DNA of 64,000 nucleotides from Fodinicola acaciae (GTDB lineage Bacteria; Actinomycetota; Actinomycetes; Mycobacteriales; HKI-0501). Position numbers and translations under genes: made by a program. How positions within the stretch are numbered: position 1 is the stretch's first letter; the number at the start of each line of letters is the position of its first letter. Below the pieces are notes generated by a model. That model ran no database searches. It saw only the letters and a program-made list of their open reading frames with translations, and was not told the origin of the DNA. Below, piece by piece: positions 25,395 through 34,159 of the stretch. The stretch lies in contig NZ_WOTN01000001.1 of assembly GCF_010993745.1 (NCBI RefSeq), forward strand, positions 623,235 to 687,234. Direction: 5' to 3'.

Positions 25395-26630
25395 CAACGC
25401 TTTCGACCAGAGGTCCAGCCCTTCGTCGACCTGCTCTCCGGTGACGACCAGCGGCGGGATCATCCGCACGACGTTGCCGTACGGTCCACAGGTCAGCAGC
25501 AACAGCCCGTTTTCCGCGGCGGCGGCGTGTACGCGCGTCGCGGCGGCGGCGTCCGGCGTGCCGTCGGCGGCGGTGAACTCGGTGGCGACCATCAGGCCGA
25601 GGCCGCGTACGTCGCCGATTTCCTTGTGTTCACCGGCGAACTTCGCCGCGCCAGCCAGCAGCCGCGCACCCTGCACGCGCGCGTTTTCCACCAGATTCTC
25701 GGACTGGATGACGTCAAGGGTCGCGACCGCGGCGGCACAGGCGACGGCGTTGCCACCGTAGGTCCCGCCCTGCGAGCCTGGCCACGCCTTCTCCATGGTG
25801 GCGGCCGGCGCGGCGATCGCGGACAGCGGAAAGCCGGACGCGAGACCCTTCGCGGTGATCAGGATGTCGGCGCGGCCGTCGAAGTGGTCGTGGCCCCAGA
25901 ACCGGCCGGTGCGGCCGAAACCGGTCTGCACCTCGTCGAGAATCAGCTGGATGCCGTGACGGTCGGCGCGCTCGCGCAGGCCGGCCAGGAAGGCCGTGTT
26001 GGCCGGCACGTAGCCGCCTTCGCCGAGCACCGGCTCGACGATGAAGGCGGCCGTGTCGTCCGGCGCCGACTGCGTCGCGAGCACGAAATCGAGCTCACGC
26101 AAGGCAAACCGCGTCGCGGTCTCCTCGTCCCAGCCATAGTGGAAGGCATACGGGAAAGGCGCCACCGACACACCGGCCATCAGCGGCGCGAAGCCGGCGC
26201 GGACCTTGGTGCCGGAGGTGGTCAGCGAGGCCGCCGCGACCGTACGGCCGTGGAATCCGCCGGCGAAGGTGATGATGTTGGGCCGGCCGGTCGCCATCCT
26301 GGCCAGCCGGATCGACGCCTCGACCGCCTCGCTGCCGGAGTTGGCGAAGAACAGCGTGTCCAGGCCGGCCGGCAGCACCTCGCCGAGCCGCTCGACCAGG
26401 GTGAGCAGCGGCTGGTGCATGACCGTCGTGTATTGGCCGTGGATGAGCTTGCCGACCTGCGCCTGCGCCGCCTCGACGACCCGCGGATGGCAGTGCCCGG
26501 TGCTGGTCACCCCGATGCCGGCGGTGAAGTCGAGGAAACGACGGCCGGCGGCGTCGAAGACGTACGTCCCCTCGCCGTGCTCGACGAGGACCGGCGTGGC
26601 CTGCTTCAGCCGGGGGGAGAGGTGGGCCAT
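25383..26630 (-). CDS. 4-aminobutyrate-type aminotransferase (class III)
   Basis: PLP enzyme moving an omega-amino group to 2-oxoglutarate or pyruvate. The 415 residues include FFANSGSEAVEASIRLAR, FAGGFHGRT, LILDEVQTGFGRTG and ILITAKGLASGFPLSA with the PLP lysine. It resembles GabT; the substrate could be GABA or another omega-amino acid. ATG 26630 follows GGAG at normal spacing; earlier starts in the frame would translate the promoter. It is divergent from a semialdehyde dehydrogenase gene, the natural next step, and an ATTGTCAACAAT palindrome lies upstream. Confidence 0.9.
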   Translation of the reverse strand: MAHLSPRLKQATPVLVEHGEGTYVFDAAGRRFLDFTAGIGVTSTGHCHPRVVEAAQAQVGKLIHGQYTTVMHQPLLTLVERLGEVLPAGLDTLFFANSGSEAVEASIRLARMATGRPNIITFAGGFHGRTVAAASLTTSGTKVRAGFAPLMAGVSVAPFPYAFHYGWDEETATRFALRELDFVLATQSAPDDTAAFIVEPVLGEGGYVPANTAFLAGLRERADRHGIQLILDEVQTGFGRTGRFWGHDHFDGRADILITAKGLASGFPLSAIAAPAATMEKAWPGSQGGTYGGNAVACAAAVATLDVIQSENLVENARVQGARLLAGAAKFAGEHKEIGDVRGLGLMVATEFTAADGTPDAAAATRVHAAAAENGLLLLTCGPYGNVVRMIPPLVVTGEQVDEGLDLWSKALSAL

Positions 26631-26657
26631 CGCGTGGGTCTCCTCAAGAGTTGTCGG

Positions 26658-26669
26658 ATTGTCAACAAT
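26658..26669. promoter_or_regulatory. ATTGTCAACAAT operator in the divergent gap
   Basis: Palindrome ATTGT-CA-ACAAT, the same type as 23999-24010. It lies 28 bases before the aminotransferase start and well upstream of the divergent dehydrogenase, so it could control both. Confidence 0.6.
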
Positions 26670-26785
26670 ATGCATAGCATGGCTGGCGAACCCGCACAAT
26701 CTCACTGTCCCGACGGCTGTCCGGACAGGTAGGGCGTGTGCAGGATGGCGAGTACGAATCCTTTCTCGACTTCAGGAGCGCGGCA

Positions 26786-28246
26786 GTGCAGGCACGAGAA
26801 AAAGCGGTGGTCGACGCGGTCCACAAGGAGCTCTTCGTCGACGGCAAGTGGCGGCCGTCCAGCGGCGGAAAGGGGTTGCCGGTCGAGGATCCGGCCACCG
26901 GCGAGGTGCTCGCCGAGGTCGCGGACGCGAGTGTCGAGGACGGGTTCGCCGCGCTGGAGGCGGCGGTCGCCGCGCAGCGCGACTGGGCCGCGACCGCGCC
27001 GCGCGAGCGTGGCGAGATCCTGCGCCGCGCACACCAGCTGCTGCTCGACCGCGCCGACGACCTGGCGCTGCTGATGACGCTGGAGATGGGCAAGCCGGTC
27101 GCCGAGGCCAAGGGCGAGATCACCTACGCGGCGGAGTTCTTCCGCTGGTTCGCCGAGGAGGCCGTACGCATCGACGGCGGCTACGCGACCGCGCCAAACG
27201 GTCAGGGCCGGTTCCTGATCATGAAGCAGCCGGTCGGCCCGTGCCTGCTGATCACCCCGTGGAACTTCCCGATGGCGATGGGCACGCGCAAGATCGGTCC
27301 GGCCGTCGCCGCCGGCTGCACGATGGTGATCAAGCCGGCCGAGCAGACGCCGCTGTCGATGCTGGCGCTGGCCGACATCCTCGCCGAGGCGGGCCTGCCG
27401 GCCGGCGTCCTCAACGTGATCACCACCAGCGACCCAGGTGCGGTGATGGAGCCGCTGATCCGCGACGGCCGGATCCGCAAGATCTCCTTCACCGGCTCGA
27501 CGCCGGTCGGCAAGATCTTGTTGGAGCAGGCGGCCGACAAGGTGTTGCGTACGTCCATGGAGCTCGGCGGCAACGCGCCGTTCGTGGTCTTCGACGACGC
27601 CGACCTGGACGCCGCGGTCGACGGCGCCATGCTCGCCAAGACGCGGAACATGGGGGAGGCCTGCACCGCCGCCAACCGGTTCTACGTGCAGCGCGGTGTC
27701 GCCGAGGAGTTCGGCCGGCGGCTGACCGCCCGGATGGCGGCGCTGAAAGTCGGCCGTGGCACCGAAGAAGGCGTGCAGATCGGTCCGCTGATCGACTCCG
27801 ACGCGATCGCCAAGGTGACCGAGCTGATGGCCGACGCGACCGCCAACGGCGCGCGCGTACTCACCGGCGGGTCCACTGTGGACGGTGCCGGCCACTTCTA
27901 CCCGCCGACCGTGCTGACCGACGTGCCGCGCGACGCGCGGATGGCCAGCGAGGAGATTTTCGGCCCGGTCGCGCCGATCTCCGTCTTCGACACCGAGGAC
28001 GAGGCCGTCGAGGCCGCCAACGACACCGAGTTTGGCCTGGTGAGTTATGTCTTCACCACCAACGTGAACCGCGCGCTGCGCGTCTCGGAGCGGTTGGAGG
28101 CCGGCATGATCGGTCTCAACACCGGCCTGGTGTCCAACCCGGCCGCGCCGTTCGGTGGCGTCAAGCAGTCGGGCCTGGGCCGCGAGGGCGGCCGGGTCGG
28201 CATCGAGGAGTTCCTGGAGGTCAAGTACGTGGCGGTGGGCCTGTGA
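26786..28246 (+). CDS. gabD: NAD(P)-dependent succinate-semialdehyde dehydrogenase
   Basis: Oxidises a semialdehyde, probably succinic semialdehyde, to the acid. The 486-residue aldehyde dehydrogenase has ITPWNFPMAMGTRKIGPAVA, the cofactor motif FTGSTPVGK, the general-base Glu in MELGGNAPF and the nucleophile Cys in NMGEACTAANRF. GTG 26786 has AGGAG (26774-26778) seven bases upstream and gives the family length; a GTG at 26738 lacks this. With the divergent aminotransferase it forms a GABA-shunt-like pair. Its stop overlaps the next gene start (GTGA). Confidence 0.92.
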   Translation: MQAREKAVVDAVHKELFVDGKWRPSSGGKGLPVEDPATGEVLAEVADASVEDGFAALEAAVAAQRDWAATAPRERGEILRRAHQLLLDRADDLALLMTLEMGKPVAEAKGEITYAAEFFRWFAEEAVRIDGGYATAPNGQGRFLIMKQPVGPCLLITPWNFPMAMGTRKIGPAVAAGCTMVIKPAEQTPLSMLALADILAEAGLPAGVLNVITTSDPGAVMEPLIRDGRIRKISFTGSTPVGKILLEQAADKVLRTSMELGGNAPFVVFDDADLDAAVDGAMLAKTRNMGEACTAANRFYVQRGVAEEFGRRLTARMAALKVGRGTEEGVQIGPLIDSDAIAKVTELMADATANGARVLTGGSTVDGAGHFYPPTVLTDVPRDARMASEEIFGPVAPISVFDTEDEAVEAANDTEFGLVSYVFTTNVNRALRVSERLEAGMIGLNTGLVSNPAAPFGGVKQSGLGREGGRVGIEEFLEVKYVAVGL

Positions 28247-29325
28247 CCTACCGGATCGCCAGCATCCCCGGCGATGGCATCGGCGTCGATGTCGTCGCGG
28301 AGGCCCGGCAGGTCCTCGACCGCGCCGCGTCGCTCTACGGTTTTTCCTTCGAGTGGACCGAATTCGACTGGAGCTGTGAGCGCTATCTGGCCGCCGGCGC
28401 GATGATGCCGGCGGACGGCATCGAGCAGCTGCGGCCGCACGACGCGATCTTCCTTGGCGCGGTTGGCTTTCCTGGTGTGCCGGACCACGTTTCGCTGTGG
28501 GGACTGCTGATCCCGATCCGGCGGGCCTTCCGGCAGTATGTCAACCTGCGCCCGACGCGGCTGCTGCCCGGCGTGGTGAGCCCGCTGGCCGGTCGGACGG
28601 CCGACGACCTGGACATCGTGATCGTACGGGAAAACTCCGAAGGCGAGTATTCCCAGATCGGTGGCCGGCAGAGCGTCGGCCTGCCGGAGGAGTTCGCCGT
28701 ACAGCAGGCGGTTTTCACCCGGCTCGGCGTGACGCGCGTGATCCGTTATGCGTTCGAGTTGGCGCGTACGCGCGGCGGACGCGTGTGCTCGGCGACGAAG
28801 TCCAACGGCATCATCCACTCGATGCCCTTCTGGGACGAGATTTTCGCGGAGATAGCGGCCGAACACGGAGACGTTGAGTCCGAACAGTCCCATGTGGACG
28901 CGCTGGCGGCACGGATGGTCATGCGGCCGGACACGCTGGACATCGTCGTCGGGTCCAACCTGTTCGGCGACATCCTGTCCGACATCTCGGCGGCGATCGT
29001 CGGTGGTCTCGGCACGGCTCCGGCGGCAAACCTCAACCCGGAGCGCGAGTTTCCGTCGATGTTCGAGCCGGTGCACGGCTCGGCGCCGGACATCGCCGGC
29101 AAGGGGATCGCCAACCCGGTCGCGCAGATCCTGACCGGCGCGATGATGCTCGATCACCTCGGCGAGCCGGCCGCCGCGCGCGCCGTGGAAGCCGCGGTCG
29201 ACAAGGTGCTGACCGCCGGTGTCCGTACGCCGGATCTGGGCGGCTCGGCCACCACTTCGGAGCTCGGTAGCGCGGTTCGCGACGCGGTAGAGTCCGGAAA
29301 TGCACCTGACTCCGCGGGAAAATGA
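28243..29325 (+). CDS. Tartrate dehydrogenase/isopropylmalate dehydrogenase-like protein
   Basis: Beta-decarboxylating dehydrogenase of 360 residues, the length of TtuC/YeaU. It has IASIPGDGIGVDVV, VRENSEGEYSQIGG, the metal-binding VVGSNLFGDILSDISAAIVG and EPVHGSAPDIAGKGIANP. It could act on tartrate, malate or a related hydroxy acid; true leucine biosynthesis is less likely because the context is catabolic. GTG 28243 overlaps gabD by four bases. The last 26 bases overlap the urease-like gene that follows, so the genes form one operon. Confidence 0.88.
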   Translation: MTYRIASIPGDGIGVDVVAEARQVLDRAASLYGFSFEWTEFDWSCERYLAAGAMMPADGIEQLRPHDAIFLGAVGFPGVPDHVSLWGLLIPIRRAFRQYVNLRPTRLLPGVVSPLAGRTADDLDIVIVRENSEGEYSQIGGRQSVGLPEEFAVQQAVFTRLGVTRVIRYAFELARTRGGRVCSATKSNGIIHSMPFWDEIFAEIAAEHGDVESEQSHVDALAARMVMRPDTLDIVVGSNLFGDILSDISAAIVGGLGTAPAANLNPEREFPSMFEPVHGSAPDIAGKGIANPVAQILTGAMMLDHLGEPAAARAVEAAVDKVLTAGVRTPDLGGSATTSELGSAVRDAVESGNAPDSAGK

Positions 29326-29854
29326 GCGGCTGACGATTTTCACCGCCGCCGAGCTGGCTCGGCGGCGGCTCGCTCGTGGCGCCAAGCTCGGTGCGGTCGA
29401 GGCGACCGCGCTGGTCTGCGACGAGGTGCTGGAGTGGGCCTGGGACGGACTTTCCCTGGAGGAAGTCGTTTCTCGTGCGCGCGAGATCGTACGGCCGGAA
29501 TCGCTGTTGCCCGGTGTGGCGGCCGCGGTGCCGCGGATCGAGGTCGAGGCGTTGTTTCCGTACGGATCCACGCTCGTGCACATCGAGGCGCCCTTCGGAC
29601 CTCCTGGCGAGGTGGTGCGTACGCCGGACAGCGAGATCGAGCTGGCCGCGGGACGGGAGCGGCGCGAGCTGACGGTCGTCAACCGTGGCCAGCGTCCACT
29701 GTGGATCTCGTCGCATTTCCCGCTGGAAAAGGCAAACAGCGCGTTGGAGCTGGACAGAGAGCTCGCCGCCGGCTGCCGGCTGGACATTCCGGCCGGCGCG
29801 TCCGTTGAGTTTCCGCCTGGACAGCCGCGGACGGTTTCGGTGGTGGCGCGATGA
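29300..29854 (+). CDS. Urease-like fused gamma-beta subunit, shortened beta part
   Basis: The 184-residue protein fuses the two small urease subunits. The gamma part (about 1-100) has LTPRENERLTIFTAAELARR and VEALFPYGSTLV. The beta part has VVNRGQRPLWISSHFP, LELDRELAAGCRLDIPAGA and PPGQPRTVSVVAR. It stops there and lacks the usual final stretch (normally AGxRxVxGFxGxVxGPL). It overlaps the upstream dehydrogenase by 26 bases and the alpha subunit by four. Nickel-site residues are in the alpha subunit. Confidence 0.9.
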   Translation: MHLTPRENERLTIFTAAELARRRLARGAKLGAVEATALVCDEVLEWAWDGLSLEEVVSRAREIVRPESLLPGVAAAVPRIEVEALFPYGSTLVHIEAPFGPPGEVVRTPDSEIELAAGRERRELTVVNRGQRPLWISSHFPLEKANSALELDRELAAGCRLDIPAGASVEFPPGQPRTVSVVAR

Positions 29855-31500
29855 AACGCGACGCGTACGCGGCCACCTACGGGCCGACGACCGGTGACCG
29901 CGTACGGCTTGCCGACACCGACCTGTGGATCGAGGTCGAGGCCGACGACGGCGAGGCCGGCGAGGAACTTCTGGGTGGTTGCGGCAAAACCGCGCGCGAC
30001 GGCCTGCTGGTGACCGGCCGCGCCAACCCGGATTCGGCGCTGGACCTGGTGATCCTCGGGGCGCTCGTGGTCGATCCGGTGCTCGGCATACGGAAGAGCA
30101 GCATCGGCATCAAGGACGGCCGGATCGTCGCCGTCGGCCGAGCCGGAAATCCGGATCTGAGCAGCGACATCGAGCTGGTGGTCGACTCGCACACGGCGAT
30201 GATCCCGGCCGAGGGACTGATCGCGACGGCCGGCATGATCGACTCGCACGTGCACCTGTCCAGCGCGGAAATCGCGCCGGCCGCGTTGAGTGCCGGCGTG
30301 ACGACCATCGTCGGCATGGGGATCGGCGGCGTCTGGGACGTCGGCGCGAATCCGGCGTACAACCTGCACTCGCTGATCGCCGGCTGGCGCGACATTCCGC
30401 TGAATGCGGCGTTTCTGGCGCGCGGCTCGTCCTCTTCGGCCGAGTTGCTGGAAAACGCGGTGTTGGCCGGCGCCGGCGGCTTCAAGATCCACGAGGATTG
30501 GGGCGCCACTCCGGAGATCGTCGACACTTGCCTTTCGGTGGCCGACAACGTGGATCTGCCGGTGGCGCTGCACACCGACACCTTGAACGAGTCGGGCTTT
30601 CTGGCCGACACGCTGGCGGCGACGCGCGGCCGCACGGTGCACGCGTACCACGTCGAAGGCGGTGGCGGCCATCCGGACCTGCTGGAAATCGTGTCGCAGC
30701 CGCACGTCCTGACCTCGTCGACCACGCCGACACTGCCGCTGACTCGGGCAACAGTGGCCGAGCTGCTGCCGATGACGATGACGGTGCACCGACTTTCCAG
30801 CGGTGACAGGGACATCGCGGCGTCGCGGATCCGCGAGTACGGCATCGCCGCGGAAAACGCGCTGCACGATCTCGGCGCGGTCAGCATCGTCAACTCAGAC
30901 TCGATGGGGATGGGTCGGATCGGCGAGATCGGTCGGCGGACGTGGCAGCTGGCGCACGTACGCGCACATTTGGCCGGTGAGGTCGGCGTCGACTTCGCCA
31001 ACAACGATCGGGTTTTGCGCTATCTGGCCAAAGTCACGATCAATCCGGCGATCGCGCACGGCCTCGCGCACGAGGTCGGCTCGCTGCAACCTGACCGGAT
31101 CGCCGACATCGCGTTGTGGAATCCGGCGTGGTTTGGCGCCCAGCCTGAGCTCGTACTGAAATCCGGCTTCGTCGCCTGGGGCGTGTCGGGCTCCGGCTCC
31201 GGCTCGACGCGGCTCACCCAGCCGCGCACGATGCGGCCGTATTTCGGCGGTCTGGGCGCGGCTCCGCGGCGGCTGTCGACGGTTTTCGTGTCGACACACT
31301 GTTCCGGCCTGCCCGACGGCGTACGCAGGTCGGTGATCCGGGGCAGCCGCGGCCTGGCGCGCGCGGACATGGTCAGAAACACCGCCACACCAACGGTTTC
31401 CGTGCCGCTGGAGGCCGCGCCGATCACCGTCGACGGCCAGCCGGTCGACATCCACCACGCCGAGACGTTGCCGCTGACCCGCCTCCACCATTTGGGGTGA
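29851..31500 (+). CDS. Divergent urease alpha subunit
   Basis: The 549-residue amidohydrolase aligns along its length with urease alpha subunits but is clearly divergent. Metal ligands are kept: His133 and His135 (DSHVH), the lysine for carbamylation Lys212 (FKIHEDWG), His241 (LHTDTLNESG), His267 (HVEGGGGH) and Asp350 (NSDSMGMG). The mobile-flap motif, normally CHHL, reads VHRL: the flap cysteine is lost and the catalytic His313 is kept. No ureE, ureF, ureG or ureD gene is nearby, so nickel loading would need genes elsewhere or does not occur. The substrate may be urea or another amide/ureido compound. A strong terminator follows. Confidence 0.88.
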   Translation: MKRDAYAATYGPTTGDRVRLADTDLWIEVEADDGEAGEELLGGCGKTARDGLLVTGRANPDSALDLVILGALVVDPVLGIRKSSIGIKDGRIVAVGRAGNPDLSSDIELVVDSHTAMIPAEGLIATAGMIDSHVHLSSAEIAPAALSAGVTTIVGMGIGGVWDVGANPAYNLHSLIAGWRDIPLNAAFLARGSSSSAELLENAVLAGAGGFKIHEDWGATPEIVDTCLSVADNVDLPVALHTDTLNESGFLADTLAATRGRTVHAYHVEGGGGHPDLLEIVSQPHVLTSSTTPTLPLTRATVAELLPMTMTVHRLSSGDRDIAASRIREYGIAAENALHDLGAVSIVNSDSMGMGRIGEIGRRTWQLAHVRAHLAGEVGVDFANNDRVLRYLAKVTINPAIAHGLAHEVGSLQPDRIADIALWNPAWFGAQPELVLKSGFVAWGVSGSGSGSTRLTQPRTMRPYFGGLGAAPRRLSTVFVSTHCSGLPDGVRRSVIRGSRGLARADMVRNTATPTVSVPLEAAPITVDGQPVDIHHAETLPLTRLHHLG

Positions 31501-31651
31501 AGCCGCAGGGTCGGGACTGTCGGGTGATCGCAGCCGGCTGTCTCGCACATCGAGTGCGGAAAAATCCCGCATCCAAGGGCCGGTCGTACCGGGATTTCTC
31601 CACATTCGACGAGCCGTCACCACGGATCCGGGACGGCCGCAGCATGCGGTG

Positions 31652-31692
31652 AACGGAGCAACCCGTGCACCAGGCGCACGGGTTGCTCCGTT
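31652..31692. terminator. Strong bidirectional terminator
   Basis: Perfect 17-bp stem (31652-31668 with 31676-31692) around a 7-base loop, between the convergent urease alpha and secreted-protein genes. A weaker hairpin (31563-31570 with 31591-31598) lies upstream in the same 231-base gap; nothing else is seen there. Confidence 0.85.
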
Positions 31693-31731
31693 GCCACCAT
31701 CAGACGGCCCGACGGTGCGCCCATTGCCCAG

Positions 31732-32943
31732 TCAGCAGTTGGGCGCGACCTGGCCGTCGGCGCCGGTGTAGACGTACGCGTCGGCGACGTAGCCGACCGG
31801 CGAGCTGATCTTGTCCCACAGGTCGCTGGTGCCGTACGTGCCGGTGACGCTGGTGCCGTGTGTCTGGCAGGTGATCGTCACGTTGGAGCCGTTCGCCACG
31901 CTGCCGACGACCGAGTCGGTGGTGTGCGGGCCGGAGCGTACGTTCAACGGGTCGCCGGCCGTCTTGACCGTGCCGGTGATCGTGCCGGTGCCGCCGCCGC
32001 TGGTCCACAGGAACGTGACCGTCACATAGCCGTTGTCGTTGAGGCCGACGTTATAGAAGGTGCCGTCGGCGAGGTCGATGCCGGCCGGGTTGAGCACCCT
32101 ACGGCCAAACTGGTCCTTGCCGCCGTTGTAGCCGTTGAGATACGCGGCCTGCGCCTCCGGCGTGCCCTGCGGAAGGTCTTTCCACATCTGCCGCGTGCTG
32201 CTCGGGTTCCAGTAGTCGTCCTTGGTGTTCCACGGACCGACATCCCACACCGGTGCGGTTTCGCAGCGCGTCGGACCGCAGACCTTCACCGAATACTGCG
32301 TGCTGCCTTTCGGCGACAGGTTCTTTCCGGACGGCAGCGCCACGAAATGGTCGTTGGAGACGATGACGTGACCGTTGGCCGTCGTGCCGCCGACCAGGCC
32401 TTCGCGCGTGGCATAGACGCGATAGCTCAGCGCGGCCATCGGTTTGGCGACCGGTTTGCGGTCGACCACGCTCGTCGACACGTCCAAACCGGACAGCGCA
32501 GGAGCCGCGCCGTTTGCGTTGCTGTGCATGGTGATCCGCAGTTGCAACTGGGTCGCCGGCCGGTCGAGCGCGGCGTTTTTGGCGTCCTGCCACGATGTCC
32601 ACTGCTGGCCGTCGGACGCGCGTACGTCCACGGTCGCGTCGGAGCCGGCCGGCACCTTGCCGGCGAGCTTGACCGAGACCTGGTTCGCCGGCTGCGCGAG
32701 CGTACGCGGCGGCAGGATTTCCATGCCATAGCTCTGGTTTCCGCCGGCCGCGGCGGTACGGAAGGCCGGGTCGGCGATGGTCAGCGTGCCGGCACGGCTG
32801 GCCAGGTTGACCTGGCCGGCGACCGGTGCGGCCAGGTTTTCGTGCCACGCCGGGCTTGTCGGCGCGGCGTCGGCCGGTGTGGCGGCTCCGACGACCGCGG
32901 TGGCCGCCAGTGCCAAGGCAGCCAGGATGCGCGTCCCTCTCAT
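31732..32943 (-). CDS. Secreted protein with C-terminal SH3-like domain
   Basis: Probably exported: residues 1-26 form a signal peptide (RILAALALAATAVVGA core, AxA cut after PADA). The mature 377 residues have an N-terminal beta-rich domain, then a segment rich in Trp, Asn and Gly (DVGPWNTKDDYWNP). A bacterial SH3 domain with DPLNVRSGPHTTDSVVG follows near residue 330, often used to hold on to peptidoglycan. No catalytic motif is recognised. GGGAG precedes ATG 32943. Similar proteins occur in streptomycetes. Confidence 0.85.
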   Translation of the reverse strand: MRGTRILAALALAATAVVGAATPADAAPTSPAWHENLAAPVAGQVNLASRAGTLTIADPAFRTAAAGGNQSYGMEILPPRTLAQPANQVSVKLAGKVPAGSDATVDVRASDGQQWTSWQDAKNAALDRPATQLQLRITMHSNANGAAPALSGLDVSTSVVDRKPVAKPMAALSYRVYATREGLVGGTTANGHVIVSNDHFVALPSGKNLSPKGSTQYSVKVCGPTRCETAPVWDVGPWNTKDDYWNPSSTRQMWKDLPQGTPEAQAAYLNGYNGGKDQFGRRVLNPAGIDLADGTFYNVGLNDNGYVTVTFLWTSGGGTGTITGTVKTAGDPLNVRSGPHTTDSVVGSVANGSNVTITCQTHGTSVTGTYGTSDLWDKISSPVGYVADAYVYTGADGQVAPNC

Positions 32944-33079
32944 GTCCCACTCCCTCGTCGCGGCAGGACCCGATTCCCGTCCGCGCGACGGAGTATGGGA
33001 TCGACCGATACAAACCTGATACAACGCCGCGAAAATATAGCCGAAGTCTGGACGAAGGTGGCATAGCGGGTGGCATTGA

Positions 33080-33112
33080 CAACATGTTGGCGAGATGACA
33101 TGATGTTGTCAT
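33080..33112. promoter_or_regulatory. Probable MarR operators before the DJ-1 gene
   Basis: CAACATGTTG (33080-33089) is a perfect palindrome. ATGACA-TGATGT-TGTCAT (33095-33112) is a perfect 6-6-6 inverted repeat that covers the ATG at 33111. Binding here would block both promoter and start codon. The MarR encoded in the same transcript is the likely binder. Confidence 0.6.
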
Positions 33113-33725
33113 GACATCGACTGTCCATGTAGCGGTCTACGACACGCTGTCCGACTGGGAACTGGGATACGTGACGGCGCACATCAACAAGCCAGACTGG
33201 CAGAAGCGGCCGGGCCGCTATCGCACGGCGACGGTCGGCGTGACCCGCGATCCGGTCACGACGATGGGTGGCCTGCGGATCACCCCGGAGTTGGCCGTCG
33301 ACGAGATCGACCCGGCGGACAGCGCCATGCTGATCATGGCCGGCCTGGAGCCGTCGGCGCGTGCCGCCGCAAAGCCATTTGTCGATTTGGCAAGGCGATT
33401 TCTCGACGCCGGCAAGCCGGTCGCGGCGATCTGCGGTGCCACGCTTGAACTCGCCGCCGGGGGACTGCTTGACGACCGCGCGCACACCAGCAATGCGCCG
33501 GAATTCCTGACGTTCGCACCGGCGTACGCCGGCGCCGAGCATTATGTGGACGCGCCGGCGGTGACCGACCGCGGCCTCATCACCGCGAGCGGCATTCATC
33601 CGGCCGACTTCGCCAGGCACATCTTCGCCGAGCTCGACCTTTACGACGAGGACACGGCGACGGCCTGGTACGAGCTGTACGGCGAGCGCCGGCCGGAGGC
33701 GTTCTTCAAGCTGATGGCCTCATGA
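33111..33725 (+). CDS. DJ-1/PfpI family protein
   Basis: The 204-residue protein has the nucleophile-elbow cysteine Cys108 in PVAAICGATLELA, which fits the DJ-1/PfpI glutamine-amidotransferase-like fold. It has the glutamate-like and His region typical of the family and no DNA-binding domain. The reaction is unknown; relatives act as glyoxalases, proteases or stress proteins. The start lies inside an operator-like inverted repeat. ATGA overlap with the marR gene shows they are co-transcribed. Confidence 0.85.
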   Translation: MTSTVHVAVYDTLSDWELGYVTAHINKPDWQKRPGRYRTATVGVTRDPVTTMGGLRITPELAVDEIDPADSAMLIMAGLEPSARAAAKPFVDLARRFLDAGKPVAAICGATLELAAGGLLDDRAHTSNAPEFLTFAPAYAGAEHYVDAPAVTDRGLITASGIHPADFARHIFAELDLYDEDTATAWYELYGERRPEAFFKLMAS

Positions 33726-34159
33726 CCGCGCGCACCGAGGCCGGTGACGTGGTGAGCGACCTGGTCATGCGTACGTTTCGGCTCAACGGCCAGTTTCTCG
33801 CCGCCGCCGAGCGGATCGCGCGCGGGGTCGGCCTGACCGCGGCGTGGTGGCAGGTTTTGGGGGCCGTGCTGGAAAAACCACTGACGGTCGCGGACATCGC
33901 GCGGAGCATGGGACTCAGCCGGCAGGCCGTGCAACGGATCGCCGATCTGCTGGCTGACCGGGGACTGGCCGAGTACCTGCCGAATCCGGCGCATCGGCGC
34001 GCGAAGTTGGTGCGTCCGACCGAAAAGGGGTGGGACGCCATCCGCGGCCTCGCGCCGGACCAGCACGCCTGGGCCAATCAGGTCACCGAGTCGTTCAAGG
34101 TGGACGAGCTCCGGCAGGCTCTCGATGTCATCGAACGGCTTATCGAGGCGACCAGCTGA
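33722..34159 (+). CDS. MarR-family regulator
   Basis: The 145-residue winged-helix protein has LTVADIARSMGLSRQAVQRI (recognition helix about residues 55-75) and the wing AEYLPNPAHRRAKLVRPTEKG. It probably represses its own operon with the DJ-1-like gene by binding the palindromes at 33080-33112. Effector unknown; an oxidant or electrophile would suit the partner. Its last 20 bases overlap the convergent uvrA-like gene. Confidence 0.88.
   Translation: MTARTEAGDVVSDLVMRTFRLNGQFLAAAERIARGVGLTAAWWQVLGAVLEKPLTVADIARSMGLSRQAVQRIADLLADRGLAEYLPNPAHRRAKLVRPTEKGWDAIRGLAPDQHAWANQVTESFKVDELRQALDVIERLIEATS

Noticed and set aside
28045-30867. A 940-codon minus-strand frame across the dehydrogenase and urease genes
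   Set aside because: Shadow of recognised genes on the plus strand; no motif, low-complexity Arg-rich translation.
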